Shown: piece by piece, positions 17,185 to 25,645 of the stretch
Numbering within the stretch: the first letter of the stretch is position 1
Layout: each line of letters starts with the position of its first letter
Assembly (NCBI GenBank): GCA_014655195.1
Contig: BNBH01000005.1
Coordinates: forward strand, 124,334-188,333
Length of the DNA: 64,000 nt
DNA from: Streptomyces cellulosae
Lineage (GTDB): Bacteria > Actinomycetota > Actinomycetes > Streptomycetales > Streptomycetaceae
Direction: 5' to 3'
Position numbers and translations under genes: made by a program
Notes under the pieces: model-generated
What the model saw: only the letters and a program-made list of their open reading frames with translations
What the model was told of the DNA's origin: nothing
Database searches by the model: none

Positions 17185-18486
17185 ATGGGGTCTCCGGTGT
17201 GCGAGGAATTCGGTCCGGCCGCAGACCGCGCGCGGCCCGGCCGCACGGGTGAACGGCGGGAGCGGCCGCTTCCCCGCGCGGGACGGCTGCGGCGCTCCCT
17301 GGCGCACCGCACGGCCCTCGTGGTGGCCGCGGTCACGTCCGCCGCGCTCGGCACCCACCCGGTCCCCGCGGTCGCCGGCCAGGACACCCGGGTCTCCGCC
17401 GGCCAGGGCGTCCCCGCAGACCAGGGCAGCGGCGGAGGGCAGGGCGCGCCGGGCCCGCTGTTCGGGCAGGAGGGGCGCACGGGTCCCGCGCTGCCGCCCG
17501 GGACGCTCCCCGCGATCAGCAGGACGGACATCGTCAGGCGGGCCGCCTCCTGGGTCACCCAGAAGGTCCCCTACGGCGTGTCCTCCTACTGGTCGGACGG
17601 ATACCGGCAGGACTGCTCGGGCTATGTGTCGATGGCCTGGAAACTGCCCGGCAACGAATGGACGGGGAGCCTCGCGCAATACGCCGAGAAAATCACCAAG
17701 GCGGAACTCCAGCCGGGCGACATCCTCCTGTTCCACAATGCGTCCGACCCGTACAACGGTTCGCACGTCGTCATTTTCGGCGGATGGGCGAACTCCGCCC
17801 GCACCCAGTACGTCGCCTACGAGCAGACCCCGCCGCGCGCCCGCAAGATGACGACCCCGTACGCCTACTGGAACAACTCGGCGCGCTATGTGCCCTATCG
17901 CTACAAGGGCGTGACCGACGGTGCCGCGGGGGCCGCTCCGGAGACCGCCGCGCCCGCCCAGTCCGCGCTTCCGGACGGGTCGGCGGTGGCGGAATCCCCA
18001 CCTGTCACCGAGGACGCGGACACCGTCGCGCCGGGCGCAGGGGCGCTCGTGCCCGCCCTGCCGGAGGGTCCTCGCGGAACGGACGCCGGCGAGGGGCCGG
18101 CCGGTGCGGCGCCGTCGCGGCGGAGTGCCGCCGTGGACGGTGCTCCCGGTTCGTCGGGCGCGCGGTCCGCAGGGACCTCGGGTGGCTCAAACGGAGGTTC
18201 CGCTTCTGTCCCGGCGGGCGTTCTCGCCGCGCCCGCCCCGCACGGGGTGCCGGGCTGTCCGGGCCGGGCGCTGTTCCGTCCCGGTGCGGAGAACGAGCAC
18301 GTCACCCGGCTGGGCCGGCAACTGGTGTCGAAGGGGTTCGGCCGGCACTACACCCAGGGGCCCGGCCCGCGCTGGGGCGAGGAGGACCGGCGCGCCGTGG
18401 CCGACTTCCAGCGGGCGCAGGGCTGGCGGGGCAGGGCGGCGGACGGCGTCCCGGGCCCGGAGACCTGGCGGCGGCTCTTCGCCTGA
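17185..18486 (+). CDS. Secreted NlpC/P60-like cysteine peptidase with peptidoglycan-binding domain
   Basis: 433 residues from ATG 17185, which follows GAGGGAAA by a good spacing. A long basic leader precedes a signal-type helix (TALVVAAVTSAALGTHPVPA). The catalytic part has YRQDCSGYVSMAWKLP (Cys nucleophile), LQPGDILLFHN and GSHVVIFGGWA (His), in the order seen in NlpC/P60 wall hydrolases. A 130-residue low-complexity Ala/Gly/Ser/Pro linker leads to a PG_binding_1-like end (RRAVADFQRAQGW...PGPETWRRLF). It probably cleaves wall peptides at growing tips. Its position between cslA and the LPMO matches the S. coelicolor csl neighbourhood. Earlier in-frame starts (17023) lie in the tRNA promoter region. 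Confidence 0.82.
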   Translation: MGSPVCEEFGPAADRARPGRTGERRERPLPRAGRLRRSLAHRTALVVAAVTSAALGTHPVPAVAGQDTRVSAGQGVPADQGSGGGQGAPGPLFGQEGRTGPALPPGTLPAISRTDIVRRAASWVTQKVPYGVSSYWSDGYRQDCSGYVSMAWKLPGNEWTGSLAQYAEKITKAELQPGDILLFHNASDPYNGSHVVIFGGWANSARTQYVAYEQTPPRARKMTTPYAYWNNSARYVPYRYKGVTDGAAGAAPETAAPAQSALPDGSAVAESPPVTEDADTVAPGAGALVPALPEGPRGTDAGEGPAGAAPSRRSAAVDGAPGSSGARSAGTSGGSNGGSASVPAGVLAAPAPHGVPGCPGRALFRPGAENEHVTRLGRQLVSKGFGRHYTQGPGPRWGEEDRRAVADFQRAQGWRGRAADGVPGPETWRRLFA

Positions 18487-18567
18487 CCCCCTACCGGGGC
18501 GCCGGGCGGTCCGCCCCCGCCCGAGTCCCTCGATGTGACGCATCTGGCGCGGAGGCTGGAGGCACGC

Positions 18568-19743
18568 ATGACCACCACCACATCCCACATCCCCGAGCAC
18601 GTCCCCGAGTCGGTGGGGCCCGACGACGGCGTCGCGGCCGTACGCCCGGCCCGGCTGATCCACACCGAGTCCACCACCGAGATCCCCGTCCACCTGCTGT
18701 TCCGCGAGGAACCCGCACCGTCCTCCTCGGCGTCTCCCGCGGAGGTGAAGCTGCGGCCCGCGGTCGTCGCACACCGTCCCCTGCCGGAGAAGCGGGAGAA
18801 GGCGGAGGGGGACGACCGGGACACGCGCGACATCGGTCTGCGGGCCCGCCCGTCCGCGCCCGGCGTCGACCCGGAGATCGTGGAGCGGCCCGCGCGGGTG
18901 CTGCCGGGGATCGCCGGGGTGCTCGCGGGGACGTTCGGCGCGGCGGGCTGCGCGGTCACCGCGTGGTGGGCGGGCGTACTGCCGCCGCTCGCGGTCGAGG
19001 CGCTCGGAGGGACCGCCGGGGCCGGCGGCCTCCGACCCGCGCAGTGGGCGGCGTTCGCCGGGGCCGGGGCGCTCGGGCTGTTCGGCTTCGGCGGTCTGGC
19101 CCGCGGACGGACCGGGCGCGCCTGGGTGCTGGAGCTGTTCGGCCGCTACCGGGGGACCGTGCGCGGGACCGGACTGCTGTGGGTGAACCCGTTGTTGCTG
19201 CGCCGCCGCGTCGACGTGCGGCTGCGGCACTGGCGCGGCGACCCGCTCCCGGCCGCCGACCGGGGCGGGGTCGCGCTGCGGGTGGCGGTGCTGGTGGTGT
19301 GGCGGGTGCGGGACACCGCGCGGGCGACCCTGGGCGTCGAGGACCACGAGGGGTATCTGCGGGCGTGCGTGGAGGCGGCGCTGCTGCGGGTGCCGGTGGC
19401 CGCGCCGGGCGCCGGACGGGGCGCGGTGCAGGCGACCCAGGACGCGCTGACCCGGCTGGTGGCGGCGGACGCCGGGCCGGTCGGGGTGGAGGTGTGCGCG
19501 GTGCGTCCGCTGCGGGTGGAGTACGCGCCGGAGGTGGCCGCCGCGATGCACCGGCGCAGGGTCGCGGCGCTGGACGCCCGGCACCGGGCGAGCGTGATCG
19601 GCTCGGTCGTGGACTCGGTGGAGGACACGGTGACCCGGCTGACCATGCGCGGTCTGCTGGACCTGGACGACTACGAGCGCCGGACGCTGGTGAAGGACCT
19701 GACGGTGGCGTTCTGCGCGGGACGGGGGGACACCGGGGCCTGA
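18568..19743 (+). CDS. SPFH (stomatin/prohibitin-like) domain protein
   Basis: 391 residues from ATG 18568, 5 nt after GGAGG. A charged disordered N-terminus (about 110 residues) precedes a membrane hairpin (VLAGTFGAAGCAVTAWWAGV and AAFAGAGALGLFGFGG). A band-7 domain follows: YRGTVRGTGLLWVNPLLLRR, VDVRLRHWRGD, VALRVAVLVVWRVRDTARA, and a helical end with VRPLRVEYAPEVAAAMHRRR. Such proteins scaffold membrane microdomains. Neighbours in the csl locus suggest a role at hyphal tips; this is inferred from position only. Codon use is normal. Confidence 0.8.
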   Translation: MTTTTSHIPEHVPESVGPDDGVAAVRPARLIHTESTTEIPVHLLFREEPAPSSSASPAEVKLRPAVVAHRPLPEKREKAEGDDRDTRDIGLRARPSAPGVDPEIVERPARVLPGIAGVLAGTFGAAGCAVTAWWAGVLPPLAVEALGGTAGAGGLRPAQWAAFAGAGALGLFGFGGLARGRTGRAWVLELFGRYRGTVRGTGLLWVNPLLLRRRVDVRLRHWRGDPLPAADRGGVALRVAVLVVWRVRDTARATLGVEDHEGYLRACVEAALLRVPVAAPGAGRGAVQATQDALTRLVAADAGPVGVEVCAVRPLRVEYAPEVAAAMHRRRVAALDARHRASVIGSVVDSVEDTVTRLTMRGLLDLDDYERRTLVKDLTVAFCAGRGDTGA

Positions 19744-19838
19744 AGGGCGGGACAGCGCAGGAGTGGGCGGGGCTCGACAGCGGGAAAACAGGCTCCGCGA
19801 TTGGTATGGACATGTTCAACTAACGTCCCTACGCTGAG

Positions 19839-19854
19839 ACTTGGTCTAGACCTG
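19839..19854. promoter_or_regulatory. Putative DasR-responsive element (dre) before the LPMO gene
   Basis: ACTTGGTCTAGACCTG contains the perfect palindrome GGTCTAGACC. The DasR consensus is close to ACTGGTCTAGACCACT; the same core is the repeat found before Streptomyces chitinase genes. It lies 38-53 bp before ATG 19892, a place suited to repression. DasR responds to glucosamine-6-phosphate. Confidence 0.75.
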
Positions 19855-19891
19855 CACCCCCTGACAACCCCCACACTCCAGGAGCGGCAGC

Positions 19892-20497
19892 ATGCGTAAA
19901 CGGACCAAGCTGTACGCGGCCGCGGTGGGACTGGCCACGACCGGAGCGCTCATGCTCTCCTCCGGCGGCGCCAGCGGCCACGGCTACACCGACCTGCCGG
20001 TCAGCAGGCAGAAGCTCTGCCAGAACGGCGGCGTCTCCAACTGCGGCGCCATCCAGTGGGAGCCGCAGAGCGTCGAGGGCCCGAAGGGCTTCCCCGGCGC
20101 GGGCCCCGCCGACGGCAAGCTCTGTTCGGCCGGCAACGCGTCGTTCGCCCCCCTCGACGCACCGCGCACCCCGTCCGGCGGCGCCTGGCCCACCACCCGG
20201 GTGACCGGCGGCCAGGAGTACACCTTCCGGTGGCAGTTCACGGCCATGCACGCCACCACGGACTTCAAGTACTACGTCACCAAGCCGGGCTGGAACCAGA
20301 ACCACAACCTGTCCCGGTCCGACCTCAACCTCACGCCGTTCCTGACCGTCCCCTACAACGGCCAGCGTCCGCCGCAGACCCTGTCGCACAGCGGCCGGCT
20401 GCCCACCGGGCTCAGCGGCCACCACGTGATCCTCGCGGTGTGGACGGTCCACGACACGGGCAACGCGTTCTACGCCTGCTCGGACGTGACCTTCTAG
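19892..20497 (+). CDS. lpmP: LpmP: AA10 lytic polysaccharide monooxygenase
   Basis: 201 residues with a signal peptide ending in LSSGGASG so that His30 (HGYTDLPVSRQ) becomes the free N-terminal histidine needed for copper. The second brace histidine is His120 in TAMHATTDFKYYVTKPGW. Paired Cys (43/51, 78 and near the C-terminus FYACSDV) and the terminal Phe/Tyr region fit AA10. Position in the csl cluster matches S. lividans LpmP, linked to glycan remodelling at tips. No cellulose- or chitin-binding domain is attached. The promoter carries a likely DasR site, which ties the gene to amino-sugar status. Confidence 0.93.
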   Translation: MRKRTKLYAAAVGLATTGALMLSSGGASGHGYTDLPVSRQKLCQNGGVSNCGAIQWEPQSVEGPKGFPGAGPADGKLCSAGNASFAPLDAPRTPSGGAWPTTRVTGGQEYTFRWQFTAMHATTDFKYYVTKPGWNQNHNLSRSDLNLTPFLTVPYNGQRPPQTLSHSGRLPTGLSGHHVILAVWTVHDTGNAFYACSDVTF

Positions 20498-20523
20498 CGT
20501 CCGCCGCGACCCCGGACACGCCA

Positions 20524-20553
20524 AAGGGCCTCTCGCTCCCACGAGAGGCCCTT
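20524..20553. terminator. Hairpin between lpmP and tRNA-Lys copy 2
   Basis: AAGGGCCTCTCG and CGAGAGGCCCTT pair perfectly (12 bp) around CTCCCA. It can end both lpmP (plus strand) and the convergent tRNA (minus strand). Confidence 0.85.
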
Positions 20554-20558
20554 CTCGG

Positions 20559-20632
20559 TGCGCCGCCAGGGACTCGAACCCCGGACCCGCTGATTAAGAG
20601 TCAGCTGCTCTAACCAACTGAGCTAGCGGCGC
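20559..20632 (-). tRNA. tRNA-Lys (CTT), copy 2
   Basis: Identical in all 74 positions to the copy at 16915-16988, with the same CTT anticodon and terminal A. The flanks differ: here a TACTAT -10 candidate (minus strand, 20679-20674) lies about 42 bases upstream. Confidence 0.97.
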
Positions 20633-20983
20633 ATGACTCCCGCCGTCCGCTTCCGCGGTCGGCGACGAAGAAAATAGTACCTGGTTCTCGAGGGTGCTCC
20701 GGACCACCGCCGGGCGGAACGCGGTGGCGCTCCGCCGCCGTCGCGCGCCGCCCGCCGGCCTGGCGAGTGCCGACGTGGCAGGCGGCCCAGGGCCCGGACC
20801 ACGCGGCCGCTCGTCCCGGGGCCCAGCGCGTCGTCGACGTCACCGTCGGGCATTCCCGCTCCCTTGTGCGCCCGTGGAGCGACCGTGCGCCTGTTGCCCG
20901 GCCGGGCGGGAGATCGTTTGGCGGGGTGAGAGGCGCATGGGCGAGGGCGCGTGCGCAATGAGACGAGCACCAAGGCGAGACCC
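20633..20983. other. Intergenic region, no gene seen
   Basis: 350 bases between tRNA-Lys copy 2 and the DUF2690-like gene. It holds the tRNA promoter at the left end. Open frames are present on both strands but start poorly and resemble nothing known. No repeats or hairpins of note. Confidence 0.5.
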
Positions 20984-21535
20984 ATGACGACTGGCAGTTC
21001 CGACAACGGTTCCACGACCCCTTCCGAGCCCTCGGCGCGGCCGCCCCAGGGGCGGCGCTGGTGGAACGGCCCGACCTCCGTGACCCTCGCCGTGGCGGTC
21101 GTCGGCGCCGTGGCGGCCGCCCTTCTCACTCCGCTCGGCGAGCACGTCATGAACGCGGTCCTCGACGAGCCCACCTGCCCGGGTGAGGCCTGCGAGGGGA
21201 AGAACCCCGGCCGCCAGGGCTGCGACGGCGGCGCCGCCACCTTCAAGCCGCCCGCCGGCAACCCCGCCGAACTCTCGATCCGCTACAGCAAGGAGTGCCA
21301 GGCGGTCTGGGGAAAGATCGAGCACGGAGCCAAGGGGGACCTGGTCACGGTCGAGGCCGTCGGAGGCGCCGAGCGCGCCACCGAGATCAAGTACGGCGAC
21401 GACACGTACACCCCCATGGTGCGCGTGGGCGACGGCGAGTTCGAGGTCATCGTGTGCGCGGTCCCCAAGGCCGGCGGCGAGAGCACGTACGAGCACTACT
21501 GCATCCACGGGTCCGAGGTGACCGCGTGGCGGTGA
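20984..21535 (+). CDS. Membrane-anchored DUF2690-like protein
   Basis: 183 residues from ATG 20984 (AAGGCGAGA upstream; GTG 20951 is a possible earlier start). A Ser/Thr/Pro-rich cytoplasmic segment is followed by one helix (VTLAVAVVGAVAAALLTPLG) and an outside domain with CPGEACEGKNPGRQGCDGG, a C-x(4)-C-x(8)-C pattern typical of DUF2690. Three further Cys (SKECQAVWG, EVIVCAVPK, HYCIHGS) suggest three disulphides. Likely an extracytoplasmic anchored domain of unknown role, common in Streptomyces. It stands alone, convergent to the IclR gene. Confidence 0.72.
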   Translation: MTTGSSDNGSTTPSEPSARPPQGRRWWNGPTSVTLAVAVVGAVAAALLTPLGEHVMNAVLDEPTCPGEACEGKNPGRQGCDGGAATFKPPAGNPAELSIRYSKECQAVWGKIEHGAKGDLVTVEAVGGAERATEIKYGDDTYTPMVRVGDGEFEVIVCAVPKAGGESTYEHYCIHGSEVTAWR

Positions 21536-21550
21536 CGGACGGGCCGCCGC

Positions 21551-22309
21551 TCAGATCGCCAGCGACAGCAGCACCGGCGCGGCGTTGCGGTTGAGGGTGT
21601 CGGCGGCCCGGCGCAGCCGGTGGGCGTGCTCCAGCGGCAGGGACAGCGCCAGGCACCCGGCGGTGGACCCGGCGGTGAGGGGGACGGCCGCGCAGACCGT
21701 GCCGACCGCGTACTCCTGGAGGTCGAGGACCGGCGCCGTCGGCGGCTGCGCGGCGAGCTTCGACAGCAGCAGGCGGTCGCTGGTGATGGTGCGGGAGGTG
21801 AGCCGGGCCGGGCGGTGCCGGGCCAGGTGGTCGCGCCGGCCGTCGTGGTCCAGCTGGGTGAGCAGGCTCTTGCCGACCGCCGTGGCGTGCGCGGAGTAGC
21901 GGAAGTCCACCCACTCGTTCACCTTCGGGGTGGCCGGGGAGTCGGCGTACTGGGTGACGCTGACCTCGCCGTCGACGTACCGGCTGAGGTAGACGGCGGC
22001 GCCCACGGAGTCGCGCAGCCGGTCGAGGGTGCGCTGGAGGGTCTCCCGCAGGGCCTGGTGGTGTCCGGCGGCGGAGCCGAGCCGGACGAAGGCCGCCCCG
22101 GTGACGTAGCCGCCGTCGGCGATCTGCTCGACGTAGGCCTCGCGGCGCAGCATGCGCAGGAGGGTGGTCAGCCGCTCCGTGGCGACGCCTGTCTCGCGGG
22201 CCAGTTCGGTCTCGTTGATTCCTGTGCTGCGCCGCGCCACCGTCTCCAGGACGCGCAGTGCGTCCTGGACCGAGTGGTACGACGCGGTCGGCTCGTGCCT
22301 CAGCGCCAC
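21551..22309 (-). CDS. IclR-family transcriptional regulator
   Basis: 252 residues from GTG 22309, 5 nt after AGGGGG. The N-terminus has the IclR winged helix (YHSVQDALRVLETVARRSTG, INETELARETGVATERLTTL) and the rest is the ligand domain with FRYSAHATAVGKSLLTQL and EYAVGTVCAAVPLTAGS. An upstream in-frame start (22465) would place 52 atypical residues ahead. The gene follows the Ehu-like transporter operon on the same strand, so it is the natural regulator candidate for the transporter and the neighbouring catabolic genes. The palindrome at 22435-22456 is a possible site. Confidence 0.83.
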   Translation of the reverse strand: MALRHEPTASYHSVQDALRVLETVARRSTGINETELARETGVATERLTTLLRMLRREAYVEQIADGGYVTGAAFVRLGSAAGHHQALRETLQRTLDRLRDSVGAAVYLSRYVDGEVSVTQYADSPATPKVNEWVDFRYSAHATAVGKSLLTQLDHDGRRDHLARHRPARLTSRTITSDRLLLSKLAAQPPTAPVLDLQEYAVGTVCAAVPLTAGSTAGCLALSLPLEHAHRLRRAADTLNRNAAPVLLSLAI

Positions 22310-22434
22310 GGTTTCCCCCTGCGCTCGCTCGTAGGGCCGCAATCCGGTCAACGAATCCCCTCCACGATAGCCGTCAAGGGCCTTGTGGACGGCGGGGGTT
22401 GACAAGATTGCGGCCCTCTGAACTGCGACACAGG

Positions 22435-22456
22435 ACCCCCGGCATATGCCGGGGGT
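22435..22456. promoter_or_regulatory. Perfect 22-bp palindrome between the ehu operon and the IclR gene
   Basis: ACCCCCGGCAT is followed at once by its exact reverse complement. It lies about 50 bases past the ehuA stop and about 125 bases before the IclR start. It may be an operator for IclR or a factor-independent hairpin ending the ehu operon; there is no T tract, which favours an operator or a weak terminator. Confidence 0.5.
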
Positions 22457-22504
22457 ATGACCCATGCCGTGGACCTCGGATGATGTCCCGGGCGCGCTCC
22501 GTGA

Positions 22505-23296
22505 CTACAGGACCGCGCTCAGGAATTCCCGCGTCCGGTCGTGCTCGGGCTCGTTGAAGATCTTCTCCGGCGAGCCCGCCTCGATGACCCGGCCCGAGTC
22601 GAACATCAGCACCTGGTCGGAGATGTCCCGGGCGAAGTTCATCTCGTGGGTCACGCACAGCATCGTGATGTCCGTGGAGCGGGCGATGTCCCGCAGCACG
22701 TCCAGCACGCCGGCCACCAGCTCCGGGTCCAGGGCCGAGGTGACCTCGTCCAGCAGCAGCACCTGCGGGCGCATCGCCAGCGCCCGGGCGATCGCCACCC
22801 GCTGCTGCTGGCCGCCGGAGAGCTGGGCCGGGTGCTTGTCGAGGTGGTCGGTCAGCCCGACCATCTCCAGCAGCTCCCGCGCCCGCTCCTCGGCCGCGTC
22901 CTTGGACATGCCGAGCACGGTGACCGGGGCCTCGGTGATGTTCCGCAGCACGGTCATGTTCGGGAACAGGTTGAACTGCTGGAAGACCATGCCGATCTTC
23001 TTGCGGACCTCGCGGACCTGCTTCTCCGGCGCCGGGAACAGCTGCTGCCCGTCGACGGTGATCACGCCCTCGTCGGGCTTCAGCAGCGTCATCAGCAGCC
23101 GCAGGATCGTGGTCTTGCCGGACCCGGACGGGCCGATCAGCGTCACGTGCTTGCCGGCGTCGACGGAGAAGTCCAGGTTGTCCAGGACCGTGTGGTCGCC
23201 GAACCGCTTGGTGACCCGCTCCAGCCGGATCAGTTCACCGGTCGCGCGCGGGGTCCCGGGCTTGTCTTCGAACGGGGCGTGGGTGTCAGTGGACAA
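22505..23296 (-). CDS. ehuA: Amino-acid/ectoine-type ABC transporter ATP-binding protein
   Basis: 263 residues from TTG 23296 (GGAG 7 nt upstream), overlapping the end of the permease gene by 11 nt. All ABC ATPase motifs are intact: Walker A GPSGSGKTT, Q-loop in VFQQFNLFP, signature LSGGQQQR, Walker B VLLLDEVTSALD and switch His in CVTHEMNFAR. It belongs to the polar amino-acid importer group (GlnQ/HisP/EhuA). It energises the two permeases encoded just upstream. Symbols are by family resemblance; the substrate is not shown. Confidence 0.85.
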   Translation of the reverse strand: MSTDTHAPFEDKPGTPRATGELIRLERVTKRFGDHTVLDNLDFSVDAGKHVTLIGPSGSGKTTILRLLMTLLKPDEGVITVDGQQLFPAPEKQVREVRKKIGMVFQQFNLFPNMTVLRNITEAPVTVLGMSKDAAEERARELLEMVGLTDHLDKHPAQLSGGQQQRVAIARALAMRPQVLLLDEVTSALDPELVAGVLDVLRDIARSTDITMLCVTHEMNFARDISDQVLMFDSGRVIEAGSPEKIFNEPEHDRTREFLSAVL

Positions 23297-23936
23297 GGCG
23301 TCGCTCCAGGGCTCGCAGGGCAAGGGAGGCCAGGTAGGAGATGACGATGAAGGCCACGCCGATCACCGTCAGGGGCTCGGTGAACTGGAAGTTCTGCTGG
23401 GCGAACAGCCGCGCCTGGCCGAGCATCTCCAGCACGGTGATGGCCATCAGCAGCGGGGTGTCCTTCAGCATCGAGATGACGTAGTTGCCGAGCGCGGGCA
23501 CCACCCGGCGCACGGCCTGCGGCAGGATCACCACGGTCCACGTCCGGCGCAGCGGCAGGTTCAGCGCCGTCGCCGCCTCCCACTGGCCCACCGGCACGGC
23601 CTCGATACCGGCGCGGTAGACCTGCATCGTGTACGTCGAGTAGTGCAGCCCGATGGCGAAGACGCCGGTGGTCAGCGCCGAGAAGGTGATCCCCCACTCG
23701 GGCAGCACGTAGAAGAGGAAGAACAGCTGCACCAGCAGCGGGGTGTTGCGGATGAACTCCGTGACGCCGCCGACCGGCCAGGTCACCCAGCGCGTCGGCG
23801 CCCGCATCAGCAGCGCCCACACCAGGCCCAGCGCGAAGGAGATCAGCGAGCCGAACACCAGGATCTGCAGGGTGACCCACAGACCGTCCCAGAAGTACGG
23901 CATGAAGTCGGCGACAGCGCCCCAGTCCCACGTCAC
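23286..23936 (-). CDS. ehuD: ABC transporter permease (EhuD-like)
   Basis: 216 residues from GTG 23936, which overlaps the preceding gene stop by 4 nt. About five helices and the polar amino-acid permease motif (VPVGQWEAATALNLPLRRTW, the EAA loop) with VILPQAVRRVVPALGNYVIS. It pairs with the permease at 23933-24637 to form the membrane channel. Length is typical for EhuD/HisM-type subunits. Confidence 0.85.
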   Translation of the reverse strand: MTWDWGAVADFMPYFWDGLWVTLQILVFGSLISFALGLVWALLMRAPTRWVTWPVGGVTEFIRNTPLLVQLFFLFYVLPEWGITFSALTTGVFAIGLHYSTYTMQVYRAGIEAVPVGQWEAATALNLPLRRTWTVVILPQAVRRVVPALGNYVISMLKDTPLLMAITVLEMLGQARLFAQQNFQFTEPLTVIGVAFIVISYLASLALRALERRLVH

Positions 23937-24637
23937 AGGACACCACTTCCCTCAGGCACGCGCCCGGCGGCGGTGACCGTCTTCTTCGGCGCCTTGCCGA
24001 CGCCCGCCTTCAGCTTCTTCTCCAGCCCGCGCATCGACCGGGTGAGCAGGAAGGCGATGACGAAGTAGATGAGCAGGATGTACGTGTAGATCTCCGCGCT
24101 CTCCTGCAGCGCCAGGCGCACCAGGTTGGCGCTGAACGCCAGGTCGCCCATGCCCATGACCGACACCAGGGCGGTGCCCTTGAGCAGCTCGATCAGCAGG
24201 TTGGAGAACGGCGGGACCATCTCCGGCACCGCCTGCGGCAGCAGGATGAGCTTCATCCGCTGCCAGGGCGTGAAGCTGAGGGCGATGCCGCCCTCGCGCT
24301 GGGCCGGGTCGACCGCGGCGAGCGCGCCGCGCACGATCTCCGAACCGTACGCCCCGTAGGTCAGGCCGAGCGCCAGGGTGCCCGCCCACAGCGGCACGAG
24401 CTGCCAGCCGAAGGCCGGAGGCAGCACGAAGAACACCCAGAAGATCATCACCAGCGCGGAGGTGCCGCGGAACACCTCGGTGTAGAAGCCCGCGAGGAAG
24501 CGGACGATCCACAGCCGGTGGGTGCGGGCGACGCCGACGACGAACGACACCGCGGTGGCGAGCAGTCCGCTGAGCACGAGCAGCTGGATCGTGACCCAGA
24601 CGCCCTCGAGTACGCGTTCCCAGAGTCCGGAAGTCAT
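23933..24637 (-). CDS. ehuC: ABC transporter permease (EhuC-like)
   Basis: 234 residues from ATG 24637, overlapping the binding-protein stop by 4 nt. Helices include VTIQLLVLSGLLATAVSFVV and the EAA loop AVDPAQREGGIALSFTPWQR followed by MKLILLPQAVPEMVPPFSN. The C-terminus is basic and longer than EhuD's. It is co-translated with both neighbours. Confidence 0.85.
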   Translation of the reverse strand: MTSGLWERVLEGVWVTIQLLVLSGLLATAVSFVVGVARTHRLWIVRFLAGFYTEVFRGTSALVMIFWVFFVLPPAFGWQLVPLWAGTLALGLTYGAYGSEIVRGALAAVDPAQREGGIALSFTPWQRMKLILLPQAVPEMVPPFSNLLIELLKGTALVSVMGMGDLAFSANLVRLALQESAEIYTYILLIYFVIAFLLTRSMRGLEKKLKAGVGKAPKKTVTAAGRVPEGSGVL

Positions 24638-25548
24638 CCGCCGCAGAGCTCCTTCGCGGTCAGATCGGTCATCTCGTCCTCGGTGAACCCGAACGGCTTG
24701 AGGATCCGCAGCAGCTCGCCGCTCTTCTTGAGCTTCGCCAGCTCCACGTTGAAGGCGTCCCGCAGCCTGGTCTCGGTCGGCCGGAACGCGAACGCCCCGC
24801 CGTCCACGTGCGGTTTGCCGCCGACGAGGGGCTTGAACGGCTCGGTCGCCTCGGCCTTGTTCGACTTCTTGACCACCTCGCGGGTGGTGAGCGCGGTACC
24901 GGCGAAGACGTCGACACGCCCGGCCTCGACGGCGTTCAGGCCGGCCACCTGATCGGGGACGATCAGGATGTCGCTCTCCTTGTAGCCGGCCTCCACGGCG
25001 TACGCGATCTCCGCGTAGCCGGTGCCGGTGGCGAACTTCGCCTTCTTCTTCACCACGTCCTGGTAGTCGCGCAGCCCCAGCGGGTTGCCCTTGCGGACGA
25101 TGAACGAGTCGAGCATCTGGTAGTCGGGGTCGGAGAAGATGACCTGCTCACAGCGCTCGGGGTTCACGTACATGCCCGCGGCCACGACGTCGAACTGCTG
25201 GGAGTTCAGCCCGGGTATGAGCGAGCCGAACTCGGTGGGCACGGGCTGCACCCGGTCCACCCCCAGCCGTTTGAAGATGACCTTGGCCAGCTCGGGCGCC
25301 TCGCCGGTCAGTTCACCGTCCTTGTCGATGTAGCCGAACGGGATCTCGCCGGCGATGCCCAGCCGGACCACGCCCGCCGCCCTGAGCCGCTCGAGCAGGT
25401 CGCCGCCGTCCGTCGTGGACGCCGTCGGAACCCGCGAGCACCCCGCCGCGCCCAGCGCGCCGAGCGCCGCGACCCCCGCGAGCAGCGACCGACGCGAGGG
25501 CCTGGAGGTCCCTGTGATTCGTCTCAGTGGTTGAAGTGGTGGAGCCAT
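24634..25548 (-). CDS. ehuB: Substrate-binding lipoprotein (EhuB-like)
   Basis: 304 residues from ATG 25548. A Tat-like basic start (GTSRPSRRSLLAGVAAL) and lipobox LGAAGC give a membrane-anchored lipoprotein. The SBP_bac_3 fold follows: GEIPFGYIDKDGELTGEAPE, FGSLIPGLNSQQFDVVAAGM and YVNPERCEQVIFSDPDY, strongly like ectoine/hydroxyectoine receptor EhuB. A later FATGTGYAEIAY loop is present. In other bacteria ehu genes neighbour ectoine-degrading eut/doe genes, but no DoeA/DoeB-like enzymes are here, so the substrate may differ. It is transcribed from a divergent region shared with the DUF3830 gene. Confidence 0.83.
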   Translation of the reverse strand: MAPPLQPLRRITGTSRPSRRSLLAGVAALGALGAAGCSRVPTASTTDGGDLLERLRAAGVVRLGIAGEIPFGYIDKDGELTGEAPELAKVIFKRLGVDRVQPVPTEFGSLIPGLNSQQFDVVAAGMYVNPERCEQVIFSDPDYQMLDSFIVRKGNPLGLRDYQDVVKKKAKFATGTGYAEIAYAVEAGYKESDILIVPDQVAGLNAVEAGRVDVFAGTALTTREVVKKSNKAEATEPFKPLVGGKPHVDGGAFAFRPTETRLRDAFNVELAKLKKSGELLRILKPFGFTEDEMTDLTAKELCGG

Positions 25549-25645
25549 GGCGGCGCGGCTACCCGAACCGATGCGAGTTATTCCGGCCAGTTTCGGCCCC
25601 GTCCGGCGGTGGGGCGGTCTTGACCGGCACGGGACCATGGAGTGC

